This document shows, one piece after another, positions 22,801 through 35,956 of a stretch of 64,000 nt of DNA; position 1 is the stretch's first letter, and the number at the start of each line of letters is the position of its first letter. The DNA comes from Chaetorhynchus papuensis (lineage: Eukaryota > Chordata > Aves > Passeriformes > Rhipiduridae): assembly GCA_013396525.1 (NCBI GenBank), contig VWYX01000759.1, positions 62,001 to 126,000 of the forward strand. Reading direction: 5' to 3'. A model generated the notes under the pieces. That model saw only the letters and a program-made list of their open reading frames with translations. It was not told the origin of the DNA and did not search any database. The position numbers and the translations under genes were made by a program.

Positions 22801-25800
22801 TGTATTACTAGGAACAACAGTAGGAAACCCTTTGTTAACCTTAATTTCCCATCTAATATTTCTCTGCAGCGTCAGCCAGTCTCCAAGGCGATAGGGTTGT
22901 TGACAATAACTCCAAATTGCTATGTAAATGTGCACCTTCTAAAGAGCAATTTGTTTATTTTGCCCCTGCTCATTTGTTGATAGTTGGTGGGTCTTTTTCT
23001 TCTTTTCCCCCGAGATTGTGGAATATACTTCTCACATTTTTCAAATGTTAAGTAAATCATAGACCTGAGTTTCTACTTAAGAAACAGTACATTTTTATCA
23101 AGGGGTAAATCCAGCAGGTTGCTGAGGATCTACTGTAAAACACTGAGAATCCTGCACTTTTTAGGAAGCCATGAGAATGAGAGAGCACTCAGTACCACAG
23201 GAGTTACACAGTTACCTGAAGAATCTAGACTTTGCCATTTAAAATGAAATAATAAGATAAGTAGAAACCCTACTTAGCAGCACAAACCCCTGAAAATGTC
23301 CAGCATGATACATGGATCCATTTCTGGACAGTGTGATGGTGGGTTTGAGAGCCCATATGGCTCTACAGAATGTACCCAGAAGCAGCACAAGTGTCTGCAT
23401 CTGTAAAACTCCCTTGGTAATTAGAAGACTCCAACATGTTTGTTCAGTTTTGCTATTTTACACAGACATTTTGATGAAAGAACCACAACAGTTCATGATG
23501 GAAATGTTCAACTCAGTGAAATGTCAACTTTTCTAAATGTATCTGGTTCATCAATTGTAGTCTTCCAATAGAGCCTGTGTCATTTTCCTCACCACCTACC
23601 TATGGCACCTGCTCTCCAGGGCTGTTGGTGTGATTTTTATTCTCCTGGCAGTGGGAAGTGTCAAGACTTTGAAACGATCATATTTGTTTTTCCCTCAGAA
23701 ATGGTGAGAAGGTGGTCTGCTTGAGAGGTTTCACCCATTGCTAAGGTATGAAAGCAAAGCAGAACAGGTTCTGTCTCTGTGTCAGAGGAGCTCTTCCACC
23801 CCCTGGAAAAGTAGCAGGTGAAAGAGGAGTAAAGCATCTAAATTAAAAGTCTAAATTGTAATTCAAGCTCCACCCAACTCCATGAAAAGAGTGTACCTCC
23901 ACAGGAGGGACATTTGGGTGAAAGAAAACACAGCATTTTTATTTTACCTCTTCTTAGCCATTAAATAGATTTATGAAAGCTGGAAAATTCAAGTGTAGGT
24001 TTTGGAGCATCAACAAGCTCTTGTCAAGGAGAAATAAAATAAATAACCTTAACAGAAAAAGATTCGAGGTAAGAAACATGACAAGGTTGAAATATCCTTT
24101 TGCTTCATTCCTGAAGGAAAAAAAAAGTGAGGCAATTCATAGAAACAGTGACTCAGAGCAGTAACAATTAGTGAAAGAAGTAATTAGCTTATGATTAGTC
24201 TTTTTTTCCTGTGTGTTCTCATGTTTAGGTAAAGTATATTGTTCTTACAAATGTTGAACGGACATTTATCACATCCTCTGTCATAATTACTAGTGACAAG
24301 TCAAGCCTGAATGAAAACAAATGGAAGAAGTAAGTGTTTATCTCACTGTGAATTCTTTCTGATAATGTCTCATGGAATTCTTTCCATCTTGTACTTGCGG
24401 AAACTGGAGGAGCATTTTGACCCTGGGACACACTGACTGTACTATTGTCGTTAATTGGAAAGAGCATCCCCTTTAATTCCCTCAACAGTAGAAGAAAGAG
24501 GTTGGTTTCATTCCCAGGAACTTTGCACTTCTATTGTTTTCACACATTTTTTGAACCTGAATTGCACTTAGTTGAATTGTACAAAGCACACAGTCAGTCC
24601 CTCTGATCTGCTCATAGAACACCCAAAAAGTCATCAAATTTTATACTGGGGAAATTAAGCCTGGATGAATTTCCTCCCAGTATGAACTGTTTTGTTTCAG
24701 AAGAGGAAAAGTACAAGAGGAGATCAGATTCCCTCTGATGGGCATTCAAACTGAGAGGTGTGGAACCATGTTTTGAGGATTACTCCAGTGCCCTAAAAGG
24801 TGAAAGGAGCTGAAACCTCTGGAGCTCCTGCTCATTCACAGCCTTTCCTTCTAGTGGTGAATTGATGCTGTGAGTTGTACTGGATATCAGCAGAGGAAGG
24901 AAACCAACCTGTCTGGCAGAAAAGGGTATTAATGACACTACCATGTGTTTGCTTCTAGAGACTAGCCTGGATTAAGAAAAGGAAGTTTTAAAGGGGAGAC
25001 CTTCGGAATGGCCTTACAGTGGTCACTCCTTTTGATCCTTGAGAAAATATGCCTGTGGATTTCAGTTACAGCTTTATCCTAAAGATCCTGAACTCATCCT
25101 TCATTTCTGAAGCCAACTGGCCCTGTGGGGCAACCCGCATCTCAAAGAAAAGGCCTGAAATAATTTTCTTAATTATTAGATGACATGCTTGAGGATTTTT
25201 TTTTTAATATTCTAAGAAGTTTTACATTAAGTACAGGCTGAATCCACATTTCCCACGGGTTTTAGTGTGTCTAAAAACGAGGCTATTGCGTGAGAGCCAC
25301 TGGAGATCACTGTGTGGAGCACTGTGACACTGTAGGTGTTTCCCTGTGGGGAGATTGAGTGCGTTCACGTGGATGCTGTGAGCCCTCCAGGGCTTTCATT
25401 AACTCTTCATTGCAGGGCTGCTCTCCAGTACATGCCTGTTGGACTGGGGGAATGCAGAGACCAGGGAGAAGAAGCAGTTTCAGAGGAACAGCTGATGGTT
25501 TGGGCAAGGTGCCCCAGTGACTGGATGTTAAAGGCAGTCGGTTTGAAAGGGGGAGGACCAACTCACAGGCAGCCCCAAGAAAGCTGCTTTTCACCTACAA
25601 AATGTGCCAGAAAGGTGCGTTACTTCCATCTGCTTTGAAATCTACCAATCAATACGAAACAAATCACCAAATTAACAGATTCCTTTGGCAATCGATCTAA
25701 AGCCAAGTGCCTTAAAGGCTCTGCAGTTATAAAAGTTCCAGGAGTTTGGTTTGGGCTCCTAAATGTTGAGCACCTCAAAGGCAAGAAAAGGTCTCTTCTG

Positions 25801-28800
25801 TCCTCATCATGTTAAGAAATGTTAAAAGACTTGGTGTCCTTTTAGCATCTAGAAATAGTGACTTTTTATGCCTTGTTATGGGATGGGGTGGTTCAGATGG
25901 GGATGAGAGAGTTGGGAGCCTGAGTGTCGTCTGAAACTTCAAGGAAATCAAGCCAACAAGGCAAATGTGATTTAGATGCCAGTTTGAGCAGGTCAGGTGG
26001 AGATTCTATACCCATAGCATGAACATAAAATCTGAGTCATATCCAGCACAGTGGGCTGTTGTGAGCAGCAGGATCAGGTAGGTCAGATGGTCTGCGGGTG
26101 ATTGTGGTTGGACCCCATAATGTTTCTGTGGTAAGAGGAACCACCTCTGGGACTCAGTTGCTTGTCTTGCTGTTTGGGATCTCTGCATAACACTACCCTG
26201 TTTTGGTGGGATCACTGGTTTACAGAAACTTTGTGCTGTTATTATACAAAGGCAGTGTGAACATTATTGGAGCTGGTTCTACCATTTTTTCTTACAGGCT
26301 TTTTTTTTTTAATCTGCCTTTTCTTTCTTTGGGCTTGCTTGAGAGCTGCTCAGAGACTCCTCCCCTGGCATCCATTTACTCTTGCACTCAGCATCTTGAA
26401 GGTGTGTTTGTGCGATTGGTCATGAAGCTTTGCCAAGTCAAGGCCAGCACCTGCTTCTGGCCCATGCATAAACATGGAGGGGAAATGTATGGATGAATCC
26501 CTGGGTGCTGGTGTGGAAAGGGGCCCTCAAGGCTGGTAGCCAGCAGACAGAAAGAGGTTCCAACCAAACTCCCAAGCTGTTGTGTGCACCTGGGGACAGA
26601 GACTGAGCATGAAACTCTCATCTTTAAAAACCAACTGCTGTTTAGTTTGCTTGCTTTTTTGGAGAGGTTTCCTCAGCAGATGAATTTCACTGGGTAAAGA
26701 AAACAGTCTTCTGGTTTAGGGCACAGCCACTCTGGAAAAAAGAGAAGAGAGAACTATTTGATGGTGAACTATGTGAGGCTGAACTCAAAGTAATTTGGGG
26801 AGCAACAAGTTTGGCAGTACCACTGAGTGACCTTAGGCGAGTCTGTGGAATCACACCAGTTTGAAATGGACAGATCCATATTTCAGATAATTTATTACAT
26901 AACAGCCCTTAGACAACTTCCCTGAGGTGAATGAACAGAGATTACTTTCAGGCCACACTGCTTTCTCATTAATTTTCCAGTCCTTGCTGAGTTGAAAATA
27001 CAGTAAAAAGTAGGGTTTTTTTTTCATGCAGTATTTCAGTATTTCCCTCCCAGTCTGAACAGAGGAAGCAAAGAAGAATGGGAAAATAAATAAAATCAAG
27101 TATGTTATTCTGGAGGATCAAAAGAGTTTAATTTGAGTTTTGGGGTAGAAGTTTGAATTGCTTTTTATTTTCTATGAGTTTATTTTCCTTTCACCCTGGC
27201 TCTGAACACAGTGTACTTTCAAGATAACATTGTTCAAAACCTCATGAAATTTACACATAAAGTCTCTTAAATGAAAGGGAATATTTAAGTTTGGAGATAG
27301 TTGTAGAGTGTCATGATCTAATTACAATAGCATTTTTGAAGGATAACAAACGTCAAAAGAAATAAACTGGATGTTATGGAAAATAAAAGTAGGGCCAAGA
27401 ATCTAAGGCTAGCCAGAGAAATTAAACATTGAGGCTTTTCCTTTGGAAGGTTTTAAATCAATTTAGTGTTGGTGCAAAGTGCCAGATTCATAGCAGAGGA
27501 AAATGATGCCTTTTATTTATTTACAGGAGAGGCTGGCGTGCGCCTGTGACAGCATCTCTGCTTTAGACTATTGCTCTACTTTGACACTCAGCTGAACTGA
27601 CCACCAGGAAAAGCATCTGAAAAGTCCTTCTGTCTCTCTTTCCTTCTGTCCTCTAAGCTTGCCAGCAGCCTGACTATACTTTGCTTTTGAAAGTGGTTTT
27701 GATCATGTGGATCTATCCATCAGGAGTTACACTGGGACAAATGACTCCTCGCATTCAAGTCCAGGAACAGCTGTCAGACAGTTAATAAAAAATCCCAACT
27801 TTTTTATTTTTTATTTGCACACAAGTTTGAATGCCTGTGGATCAAAAGATGGACTTAGGGCAGAGTTTCACTTTTTGGAGCACACAGTTCATGCTGAAGC
27901 TTATCCATGATGTATTTCCACCATGCTAAATAACAGGCAAGGAGAATCTCCACAAATATTAGCTGCTCTCCAGTGAAGCAACATAGTGAGGGGGCTAGCA
28001 AAATAAAGGGTTGGTTTTCAAACTGATTGTGAAGAGTGTAGGTTTCTGATGGCAGTAAATTCACCTTTTCTTAGCTCTTTAGAGCAGCTTTCTTTCATGA
28101 GCCTTAGAAATTGGCTTATAAAGTAGGATATGTAAAGTTTGTATTGTGGGACTCCCTTGTGGGAGTCCTCAGGTGCTAAGTTAAGAAGTCAAATTGGAAG
28201 ATCAGGAACTATTCCATGAAATACAATTTTTTATGAGGTTTTATTTCCTACAGAATGTAGAACTGAGGCTGAATGAAGGAATTATTTTTTTTTTTGTAAA
28301 TTCCGTGAGTAGCTGAAAAAAGAGTCCTTTCATAGGGCCCTGGTTTCAGTGGTGGGCCTTGATCACACAGTGAGCAATGCCTAGGTACCTGGAAGCCTCT
28401 CTAAAACACACAGTTCAAAGCATTCTACAGCTCATGCAGAAGGTGTTAAGATATCAAGCACATCTCTTTTTGAAGGGGATGCTGCAGCCTTGTAGTCTTA
28501 GGCTCCACATTGCTGGCTTCTAAGAAATCAGGTCAGAGATGCTAAATACCTTCATGCCATCCAGAGAGTTGCACACAGTGGAAAGGAAAAAGGCAGTGCC
28601 TGTCTGCAGCTGCAGATTACACAACTTTGAATCACCAGGGCTAATGGGATCCACTGACTAACTGGGTGTTTCCAAGAGGCAGCTATTTGCCAGGGAAGTG
28701 ATGGAAGGGAAGGTGTCTATCAGAATCTTTCTCTCTGTGGCATGTGGTGCCACAGATGCTGTGAAATTTGGCCTGGGATAAGACAGAAGTTGCACAGAGC

Positions 28801-29776
28801 CAGTCTCTTGTCTGGTTGTCTAGGGCCTGGGTGTTAAAACAAAGGCTGAAAAGTAAGTAGTGATCTGGTTTGAAAATGAAACACAATAAGGCACGGCAAG
28901 GAAAGTCTGGAGGGAAAACTAGCGCTCAGAAGGCTGTTCTCAAGCAACTGAAATCAAATTCATAGGAAAGAGACAAAAATAAATGGCAGGGTGGGGAATC
29001 TCTGGGACATGTTGTGGGTGAGGGGAGAGAGGTTGGAGTCAGGTTTTGCGCTGCCCACTGTAACCAGTGGAGGGGGGATCTGTACTCCCCATGTGAGCAG
29101 CCCCCTTGGGTCACAGGCCCTTTCCAGAGAGTTTCTGTGCTGCAGCAACCCTGGTGAATTCCCTGTGACTTGCAGCTTTGGGGAATTGCTTTGCTCTCTT
29201 GAGCAGAGAGGAAGGTTTGCTGCGGGCACCACTGTCTGCTTGGGATGGTGTTCCAGGGTGGCTGACTAATCAGGGCTGCTGCTGGGAGCAGAAAGGGCCG
29301 ACCGGCCGGCAGCCTCCCACGGGGAAAGGGTTTTCATGCAGAAACGTCACAACTGGGTCTTTCAGGAGAGACAGATGACTCCCTGCAGAATTTGAGAGGA
29401 AAACATGAAAATATTCCTCCCGTATATGATAATAAACTTGAAATAGCCAAAGGAAAAAGTACTTAGTGCTCACAAAAATGTTTGGCTCATTGAAAAGCCC
29501 CAGAGACAACAGCACTTCACTGGTTTGTATAGAGGCTCTGCACTGGCAAAAGAACTTGCCAGCTTTTATGCAGTGCCCCACCAATCTAAATTAATTTGAG
29601 ATCTTTGGGACTGACTCCAAAGGTGATAAAGTCGGTCAGCTTTCATTTCCTCTTATTCTTTTATCTCTCTCCTGAGGCTGCCTTCAATGGAACGTAATGA
29701 ATTGATTTTATTGTTATTCTTGATGATGAGATGACACAACCCCATTGGGAATAGAACAGAATCGTGAGGGGTTTTT

Positions 29777-29793
29777 TGTTGTTGTTGTTGTTT
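29777..29793. repeat. (GTT)n microsatellite
   Basis: About five GTT units flanked by T runs. Confidence 0.75.
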
Positions 29794-30679
29794 GGTTTTT
29801 TTTCCAAACAAGATTTCAAGAATTTTAATTTACCGGGACTCTGTTTTAGAGAGGTTGCATTGTGCTCTGCTGATCTCCATGCATGTGCATTTGGGAGGTG
29901 TCTATAGGAGGGTGGTGTGAATCTTTACCTCTGCGACTCTGCAGCTGCCTTTGTGATACACTCCTCCTTTAGCCTTGAAAGAAAAATTACAGTGATTATC
30001 AGACCCACATTTGTGTGCTTCTGTGATGGGAAAAGTATATTTTTGTAGAGAAAATAATGATTTGTCCACTGCCTATATACACCAAAGTAAAAATAATTTT
30101 AAACAATATTTACATGCATTTTTTTCATGCACCTTATAAAAAAATTGACATTATTTTTTCATATTTCATATTTTCATGTTGTAAGATAATTTAACAAGAT
30201 CTACCTGTAGTCAGCTTCTAGTCTTTGTCCTTCTGGACAGTAGGTTTTGCCTGGGTGACTTTGGCACAAAGCACAGCATTATGACCAGTGTCGCTAGCCT
30301 GAATCTTTTGGCACCAAAGAGCCTGGTGGATGTTTGGCAGCAGAGGTAAAGAGAGTTTCACTGCACTAATCTTACTCTTTTGAATCAGGGTTGCCACCTT
30401 TAGTGGCAATTTAGTAAAGAAGATTTTTGCTTTCCCTGCCTGTGAGACAGGACCTCTTTGAGCATATGGAAATGATCCTCCCAGTTTTCTGACTCCCCAA
30501 GAGAAAATAAATGTCTTAAAGTTGTTTTGCACCTCTCTGAAATGTGCCTGTGTTATGCCAGTGTATATAATAATACCTTTGGCTAGTTAGCTTTCCAGCA
30601 CGTATCCTCTAGTGTTTTGGTGATAAATCCAGTGATAAGGAAAACAGTGATCCTGAAGACTTCTGGCAGCTCTGCCTTC

Positions 30680-30697
30680 TTTTTTTTTTTTTTTTTT
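30680..30697. repeat. T18 homopolymer
   Basis: Eighteen consecutive T between GCCTTC and CCCTCTC. A second run of 12 T lies at 30802-30813. Neither is attached to a recognisable retroelement on the minus strand. Confidence 0.85.
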
Positions 30698-31722
30698 CCC
30701 TCTCTTTAGGTTGGTGGTAGTCTGAGGTTTTATAAATACTGAAACTGGTGAAAAAAAAGCACCTAAAAACTATCAAAAAGCTCCTTATTCCAAACCAAAC
30801 CTTTTTTTTTTTTGGTCTATCTGGTGCCTAGTTACACACTTCTGTTATCTGACCTATTACAAGCTCGGGTATTTGCAGTAATGGTTACTCCAAGATTGTC
30901 TACACAAGGAGCAATAAATGAGGGGATTAGTCACTCCATAAATAATTGCTTAAATGATTTAACGATTTAATAATATTGAATTATTTAAATGGTTAGGGAT
31001 TATGTAGCCTGATCCTCCCACCACGTTGCTCTGCAGTAGGATTAATGTGGGTTTCTTACTCCCATGTATCTGCTCAAGCTGATTCTTCATCTCCTAATGG
31101 CTTGTAACACTGATTAGCAGCAAGCATTACAGCCTTCCCTGCTTTCTCTGCCTCTGCTCCTCTGTGAATGCTTTTGGTAGACCTCTGGATGTCTATGTGC
31201 CAAGGACTGTATTCTGTCTTGAAAGGAAAGCAAGCAGCATTGCCCTTGGGAAGGCCTAAACACAGCCACAGAGGGAGCTGGTGTGAAGCACCTCATATGT
31301 TATTAAATGCATTCCTAGGTGGGGCCTTCCTGTGTTATGGATCTGCCAGTGCTGCAGGTGACCAACCTTTCACAAACTGACTCTGCCCCATCCTGAAACT
31401 AATGTCATTTTTTACCCTCTTTTCTGTTGAGAGGCTGTTTCAGAGTCTCCAGGCTTTGTTCCAATCAACAGTCTGATTTCATCCAAGCCTCATTTACATC
31501 CAAACCGAATTTACATCTTTGTCCCAACGCTACCTTTCATTTTCAATAACTCTGCTCCTTTCCTGGTGTTTTCAGTGCTTTGTACAGAGAAGAATCTTAA
31601 CTTTTCTTTTAAACTCAACTCATAAGACGGACTCTTCCTGTCACTCATTATCTTCTTCTAGTTTGATTTTGAACTTCAGTTTCTCTTCAAGGTGAAGCTA
31701 ATATTTGTTAGGCATGGAAGAT

Positions 31723-31781
31723 AGACACTAGATATATAGACACTACATTTACAGACACTATTTATAGACACATATAGACAC
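31723..31781. repeat. Imperfect tandem AGACAC cluster
   Basis: AGACAC occurs five times in 59 bases, starting at 31723, 31738, 31753, 31766 and 31776 (spacings 15, 15, 13 and 10), with AT-rich filler between copies. This looks like a small decayed minisatellite. Confidence 0.75.
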
Positions 31782-31939
31782 CAGATTTATACCCATCAGA
31801 AAGCAAAATACCCATCCACATCAAATACAGGAACTATTAGGAGCAGAAAGAGGACATAGCCTCATGACACAACCTGTGACTTAACCAACCTTGAAAGATG
31901 TCCTGCTCTCCTTAGCTTAGAAATGGTCTACTTAGTCTG

Positions 31940-32310
31940 AGAGCAGGGCAGCAGGAATGATCAGGGCTACAAACGGCTTGAATACATGGGACCTGTTTGG
32001 CCTGAAAGAGAGAGGTCTCTTGGGAACTTATGACAGGAAGATTATAAAATTTGGGAAAAGGTTGATAGGGATTGACTGCTCTGTGTTACATCCTGCAAAA
32101 GAATTAGGGAAAACATTATGAAATTATTTGAAAGTAGGCTCAAAACAGAAAAAAAGGGAGTGATTATTCATGTGACAAGCAGTAAATGTAAGGAAGTCCT
32201 TGCAGAAGGGCAAAGTGGATTCAAGAAATTTGCACTGGCTCATGAGTAGATTGAGAATCATTTAGCAGAAAAATCCATTGCAGATTGTTTAATAGTCAAA
32301 TGACAATTAA
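31940..32310 (+). mobile_element. Old diverged CR1/L3-like LINE fragment
   Basis: Sense-oriented fragment of the old CR1 layer. Blocks in order: GGAATGATCAGGGCTACAAACG, a CTTGAATACATGGGA block, GCCTGAAAGAGAGAGGTCTC, ATTATAAAATTTGGGAAAAGG, TTGATAGGGATTGACTG, AAGAATTAGGGAAAACATTATG, GGCTCAAAACAGAAAAAAAG, AGTGGATTCAAGAAATTTGC and AAAAATCCATTGCAGATTG. Each is recognisable but many substitutions and small indels separate it from the family form. No frame survives. Ends are approximate. Confidence 0.6.
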
Positions 32311-35300
32311 CAAAGGAAATCCCCTTAGCTGAAAATGTTTCAAGGCTGTGAGAGTATCAGAAGGAAGTCTTAGATGTGCTTGTCTTATTCTTATTCTTCC
32401 TGTTCTTTCTCTGGCCACAGCTGAAGAAAGAGCAATGGGCTAGGAGAAGCCTTGGCCTGAACTAGTGCAGCCATTTTTATGTTATTACCATTCCTTGTTG
32501 CTTTATGTCATGACAACCACTACCTGTCTTCTCTGGGAATATCTTGGCTGACATATCCTAGGATCACATTTGCTTTTTCTCACAGTTGCATCACCTGGTA
32601 GCTTAAGTCATCCTATAATTAACTAATGATCCCTGCTCCTTCTCCTCAGTCATCTCCAGTTAATGAGCTCTCAGCTCATGGTAGCAGTTCTCACTATTAC
32701 TCCACAAATACATGATCTTGTGTTGAGTAGCTCTGAATTTCATCCTGTTTCAGTGTCTCCTGTCACCTTGCTCCTCCAGTTCCTGGCTTTGCAAGCTTCT
32801 CCTAGAAAAATGGGGCCTGTCTCCTTTATGCTATGAGCAAATACCAGCAGCACACTTGCTTTGCATATCAAGGTCACTTGCAAAAACATTAAAGAAGACA
32901 GACCCAGGGCTGCTCCCTGAGTATTTCTGTTAGGAGCTTCTCCACAGACTGATAGTTCCCCTTTCATCAAAATTCACTTCAGTCTCTTCTTCACCTACTT
33001 CCTTCCTGCTTGAAGTTCTGCTATTTGGGCCCTGACTTTGCCCAGCCTCTGCATGTGGAGGACCCTCTGGGCAGGGTCTGGGTCTTTAAAGGCAGACAGC
33101 ACAAATTTAACCTCACTCTACTGAAATCAGCTGCTGTCTCCCCATGCCTTTGACTTCAATGATAGTGGTGATGGGCCAGAATAATATCACAAAAAAATGC
33201 CACTCATATCTTTTTTTTGAAAGAGCAGATCTACTTTTGTAGACATAGTTGTTTTCTTTCATGAAAAACATGGAAAATGGCATTAGTTTAGGATTTTGAT
33301 GTTCGCTTCTCTCCCATTTAGAAAAATGACACAGTGACACTCATCACCTTTGATTAAAACTTCATTTGTCTCTGAACTATGTTTACTTATGTAGTATTAA
33401 CTGGTGGGCTGTGGTTAAAACCAGACGGTTTTGCTATCTCATTCCTACAGTTCCATATAATGTGATGTAATTTACAGGGATGGTGCTATATTCCTGCAAG
33501 ATAAGAGGTATTTATAAGTAGAACATCTAACCCTCAAAAAAAAGGGTGACCAGATTCTGATTATTTTGCAGATGAAGATGAGGACAACACTTGTGAAGAT
33601 GTCATTCCCCAGCAAGTGAAGTTTGTTTAGGATCAGAGTTGCAGAAGTATCTGGTGCCTGAAGGTGCACTTGAGTACCAGAGATGATGGTTCCAAGGACC
33701 TGATTTCACTGAGCAGGGAGCCCCTCCTGTGCTTTGATATCTGTCTCCTTCCTTCTAACCTTTTGGATACTTCTTTGTGTGGTGAGAGACATTTGAAATT
33801 GTCTAAGAGGTCTGCGTGTTGGTCCTGTGCAGTTATTTTTGTGCATATGGAGTAGTGCTACTTGGGCACTGGTGTTTTATGGGTTTGTGTCAGAGGAACT
33901 GTAGATACTTCCAGATTCTGAGCCAGTATTTTCTGGAAGCTTATATCCATGTTCCTCTCCTGCAGGGCTGCTCCTAGCTAAATTGCAATCCACCTTTAAG
34001 ACTTTGTTTCTTAATCGCCAAGACTGGGCTAAGAAGTAGTTTTAATACAGAGAACTCTGTCAGTGTCTCTCTCTGTCTCAGCAGAATGTTTCCTGCTTCT
34101 TGAAAATCAGTGTTCTAAAAGAAGAAAGTTGGCAGATGTAGAATCTGCCATCCAGGTGTTCACTCCCCAAATCTTTATTTATGGGAACTGAATGCCTTTC
34201 TATGAAGTTGTCAGGAAAAATAAAGTGGGGCAGGACAGGTGCTGTAGTCAGAGAGGAAACAGAATTCTTCAAAATTTCATCACGTGTCAGCTGCTTTTTT
34301 GGCAGGAGCGTGTAACATAACTGTAGCTTTAAAAAGTGAGCTCAGTGGACACATGATTAAGGAGGTGAATGTTCCAGAAACTCTGTTTGCATGCACGAGC
34401 AGAGCTGCAGGATGGCTTCCCTCCCAGACAGACCCTCACTGTCTTGCTGGCACTGCTCTCTCCATGGACTCAACAGTGTGGCTCCAGGGAAAACTAAATT
34501 ACTTGGAACTTATCAAGAGGTTGCTCGGTTACTTAATCATTATAATGGCTCGCTTGTAATTTCCTCCAACCCGCGGTATGTGTGTGTGTGTGTGTGTTTT
34601 ATGCAGGGACTCAAACAATGATAAGCACGCTGATTATAATTCGATAGACTTCCCAGCGGCATAAACGGACAGAAACCACAGGTCTTAGGAAGTGCACCTT
34701 CTAGTAGCAGTACAGGGGCTATAGTTGAAACCACCTGCTTGCAGAGAAAGGGAATTTTTCTAATGTATCCACTCAGTAATCAATTGCCTGTGCCTGTTCA
34801 TTGAATGAGTATAAACCCATCCCTTTGAGAGCACTTGCATTTAATTTTACATTTAATTTGCAAAATAGAAGCTGTTTAGTTACGTTATCTGTCACTGCTG
34901 GTGTGCATGGCAGGGACTGCAATTTTACTGTCCCCAGTAAAAAAACAACTGTTGGGAGCAGTCAGTGCTAGCGACACTGATTTCTAAGCAACTTTAGGAA
35001 CAGCATTTCTTCCTCTCATGTCATCTGGTCAAGGCTGACTTACAATTATGCTTTCAGTGAGTGAACAAGAAGGAATTATATTTTCTTCCTCTACTCTAAG
35101 CAATGTCTTTTCCTCATTGCTAAGGAAATTCCATCATGGTGGCAATGTTTCTTTGAAGTGTTACAATCCCTCAGCTAATACTTAGCACTTATCTCATGCT
35201 TTTGTGTTTGTGGATTTCCAAAGAGGCTAAATATTTTCACCTCTGTAAATGAGGCTGACAGAGACCTAGCCAAGTGAAGTGATTTGTGCTGGAAAGAAAA

Positions 35301-35586
35301 CACACTCTTCCTGATGTTTATGCAGTTACCGTCCCCTCCAGCTCATTGTGAATTGCAGCTCAACTCCTAAATGGATTAAAGGGGGTGAAGCTCAGCACCT
35401 CAGAGGGAAGAAACATCTAATGGAAACAAGCTTTGCAAGCAGGCGCAAAAATAAACCTCACACATAAGGTAATACATAAGGTTTACCCATCAAGATCTTT
35501 TCAATTAGGAAATAAATAGAGAACTTTAGAACAGATGTAGTCTCTCAACATGCTTGAGCTATAATCAGAGAAACAATGGCCACACA
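32311..35586. other. Unique noncoding stretch
   Basis: No gene or mobile element recognised. It carries a TG microsatellite at 34579-34597. The AT-rich stretch 34760-34990, with TTTAATTT words and an ATTTGCAAAAT site, is a candidate conserved noncoding segment. The stretch ends in CCACACA at the assembly gap. Confidence 0.5.
34579..34597. repeat. (TG)n microsatellite
   Basis: About nine TG units, preceded by CCGCGGTA and followed by TTTATGC. A probable length polymorphism. Confidence 0.9.
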
Positions 35587-35956
35587 NNNNNNNNNNNNNN
35601 NNNNNNNNNNNNNNNNNNNNNNNNNNNNNNNNNNNNNNNNNNNNNNNNNNNNNNNNNNNNNNNNNNNNNNNNNNNNNNNNNNNNNNNNNNNNNNNNNNNN
35701 NNNNNNNNNNNNNNNNNNNNNNNNNNNNNNNNNNNNNNNNNNNNNNNNNNNNNNNNNNNNNNNNNNNNNNNNNNNNNNNNNNNNNNNNNNNNNNNNNNNN
35801 NNNNNNNNNNNNNNNNNNNNNNNNNNNNNNNNNNNNNNNNNNNNNNNNNNNNNNNNNNNNNNNNNNNNNNNNNNNNNNNNNNNNNNNNNNNNNNNNNNNN
35901 NNNNNNNNNNNNNNNNNNNNNNNNNNNNNNNNNNNNNNNNNNNNNNNNNNNNNNNN
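35587..35956. other. Assembly gap (370 N)
   Basis: A run of 370 undetermined bases. It ends exactly where an antisense CR1 begins without its usual terminal ATAGAAT repeats, so the missing bases probably include that terminus. The left side ends in CCACACA, so a CA repeat may lie in the gap. Translations that run across it are meaningless. Confidence 0.98.

Larger units (their letters stand above)
19714..31939. other. Unique noncoding stretch (12.2 kb)
   Basis: No gene or mobile element is recognised in this, the longest repeat-poor part of the window. It contains a 13-bp tandem duplication (19787-19812), T-rich runs near 20260-20278, 26300, 30680-30697 and 30802-30813, a short GTT repeat (29777-29793), small hairpins (20754-20784 and 28149-28168) and an AGACAC tandem cluster (31723-31781). 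Open frames up to 113 codons (22304-22645, minus) overlap other frames on both strands and show no domain. Segments such as 22780-22960 and 24160-24205 look like candidate conserved regulatory DNA but cannot be judged without alignment. Confidence 0.5.

Noticed and set aside
28149..28168. GC-rich hairpin GGACTCCC / GGGAGTCC with TTGT loop
   Set aside because: Eight-bp stems with short loops are common by chance; no outer pairing, and no T-run or context to make it a terminator in a vertebrate genome.
28999..29030. Possible G-quadruplex near 29000
   Set aside because: Four G-runs exist but one loop is about 9 bases, outside the standard pattern. Much weaker than the motif at 45634.
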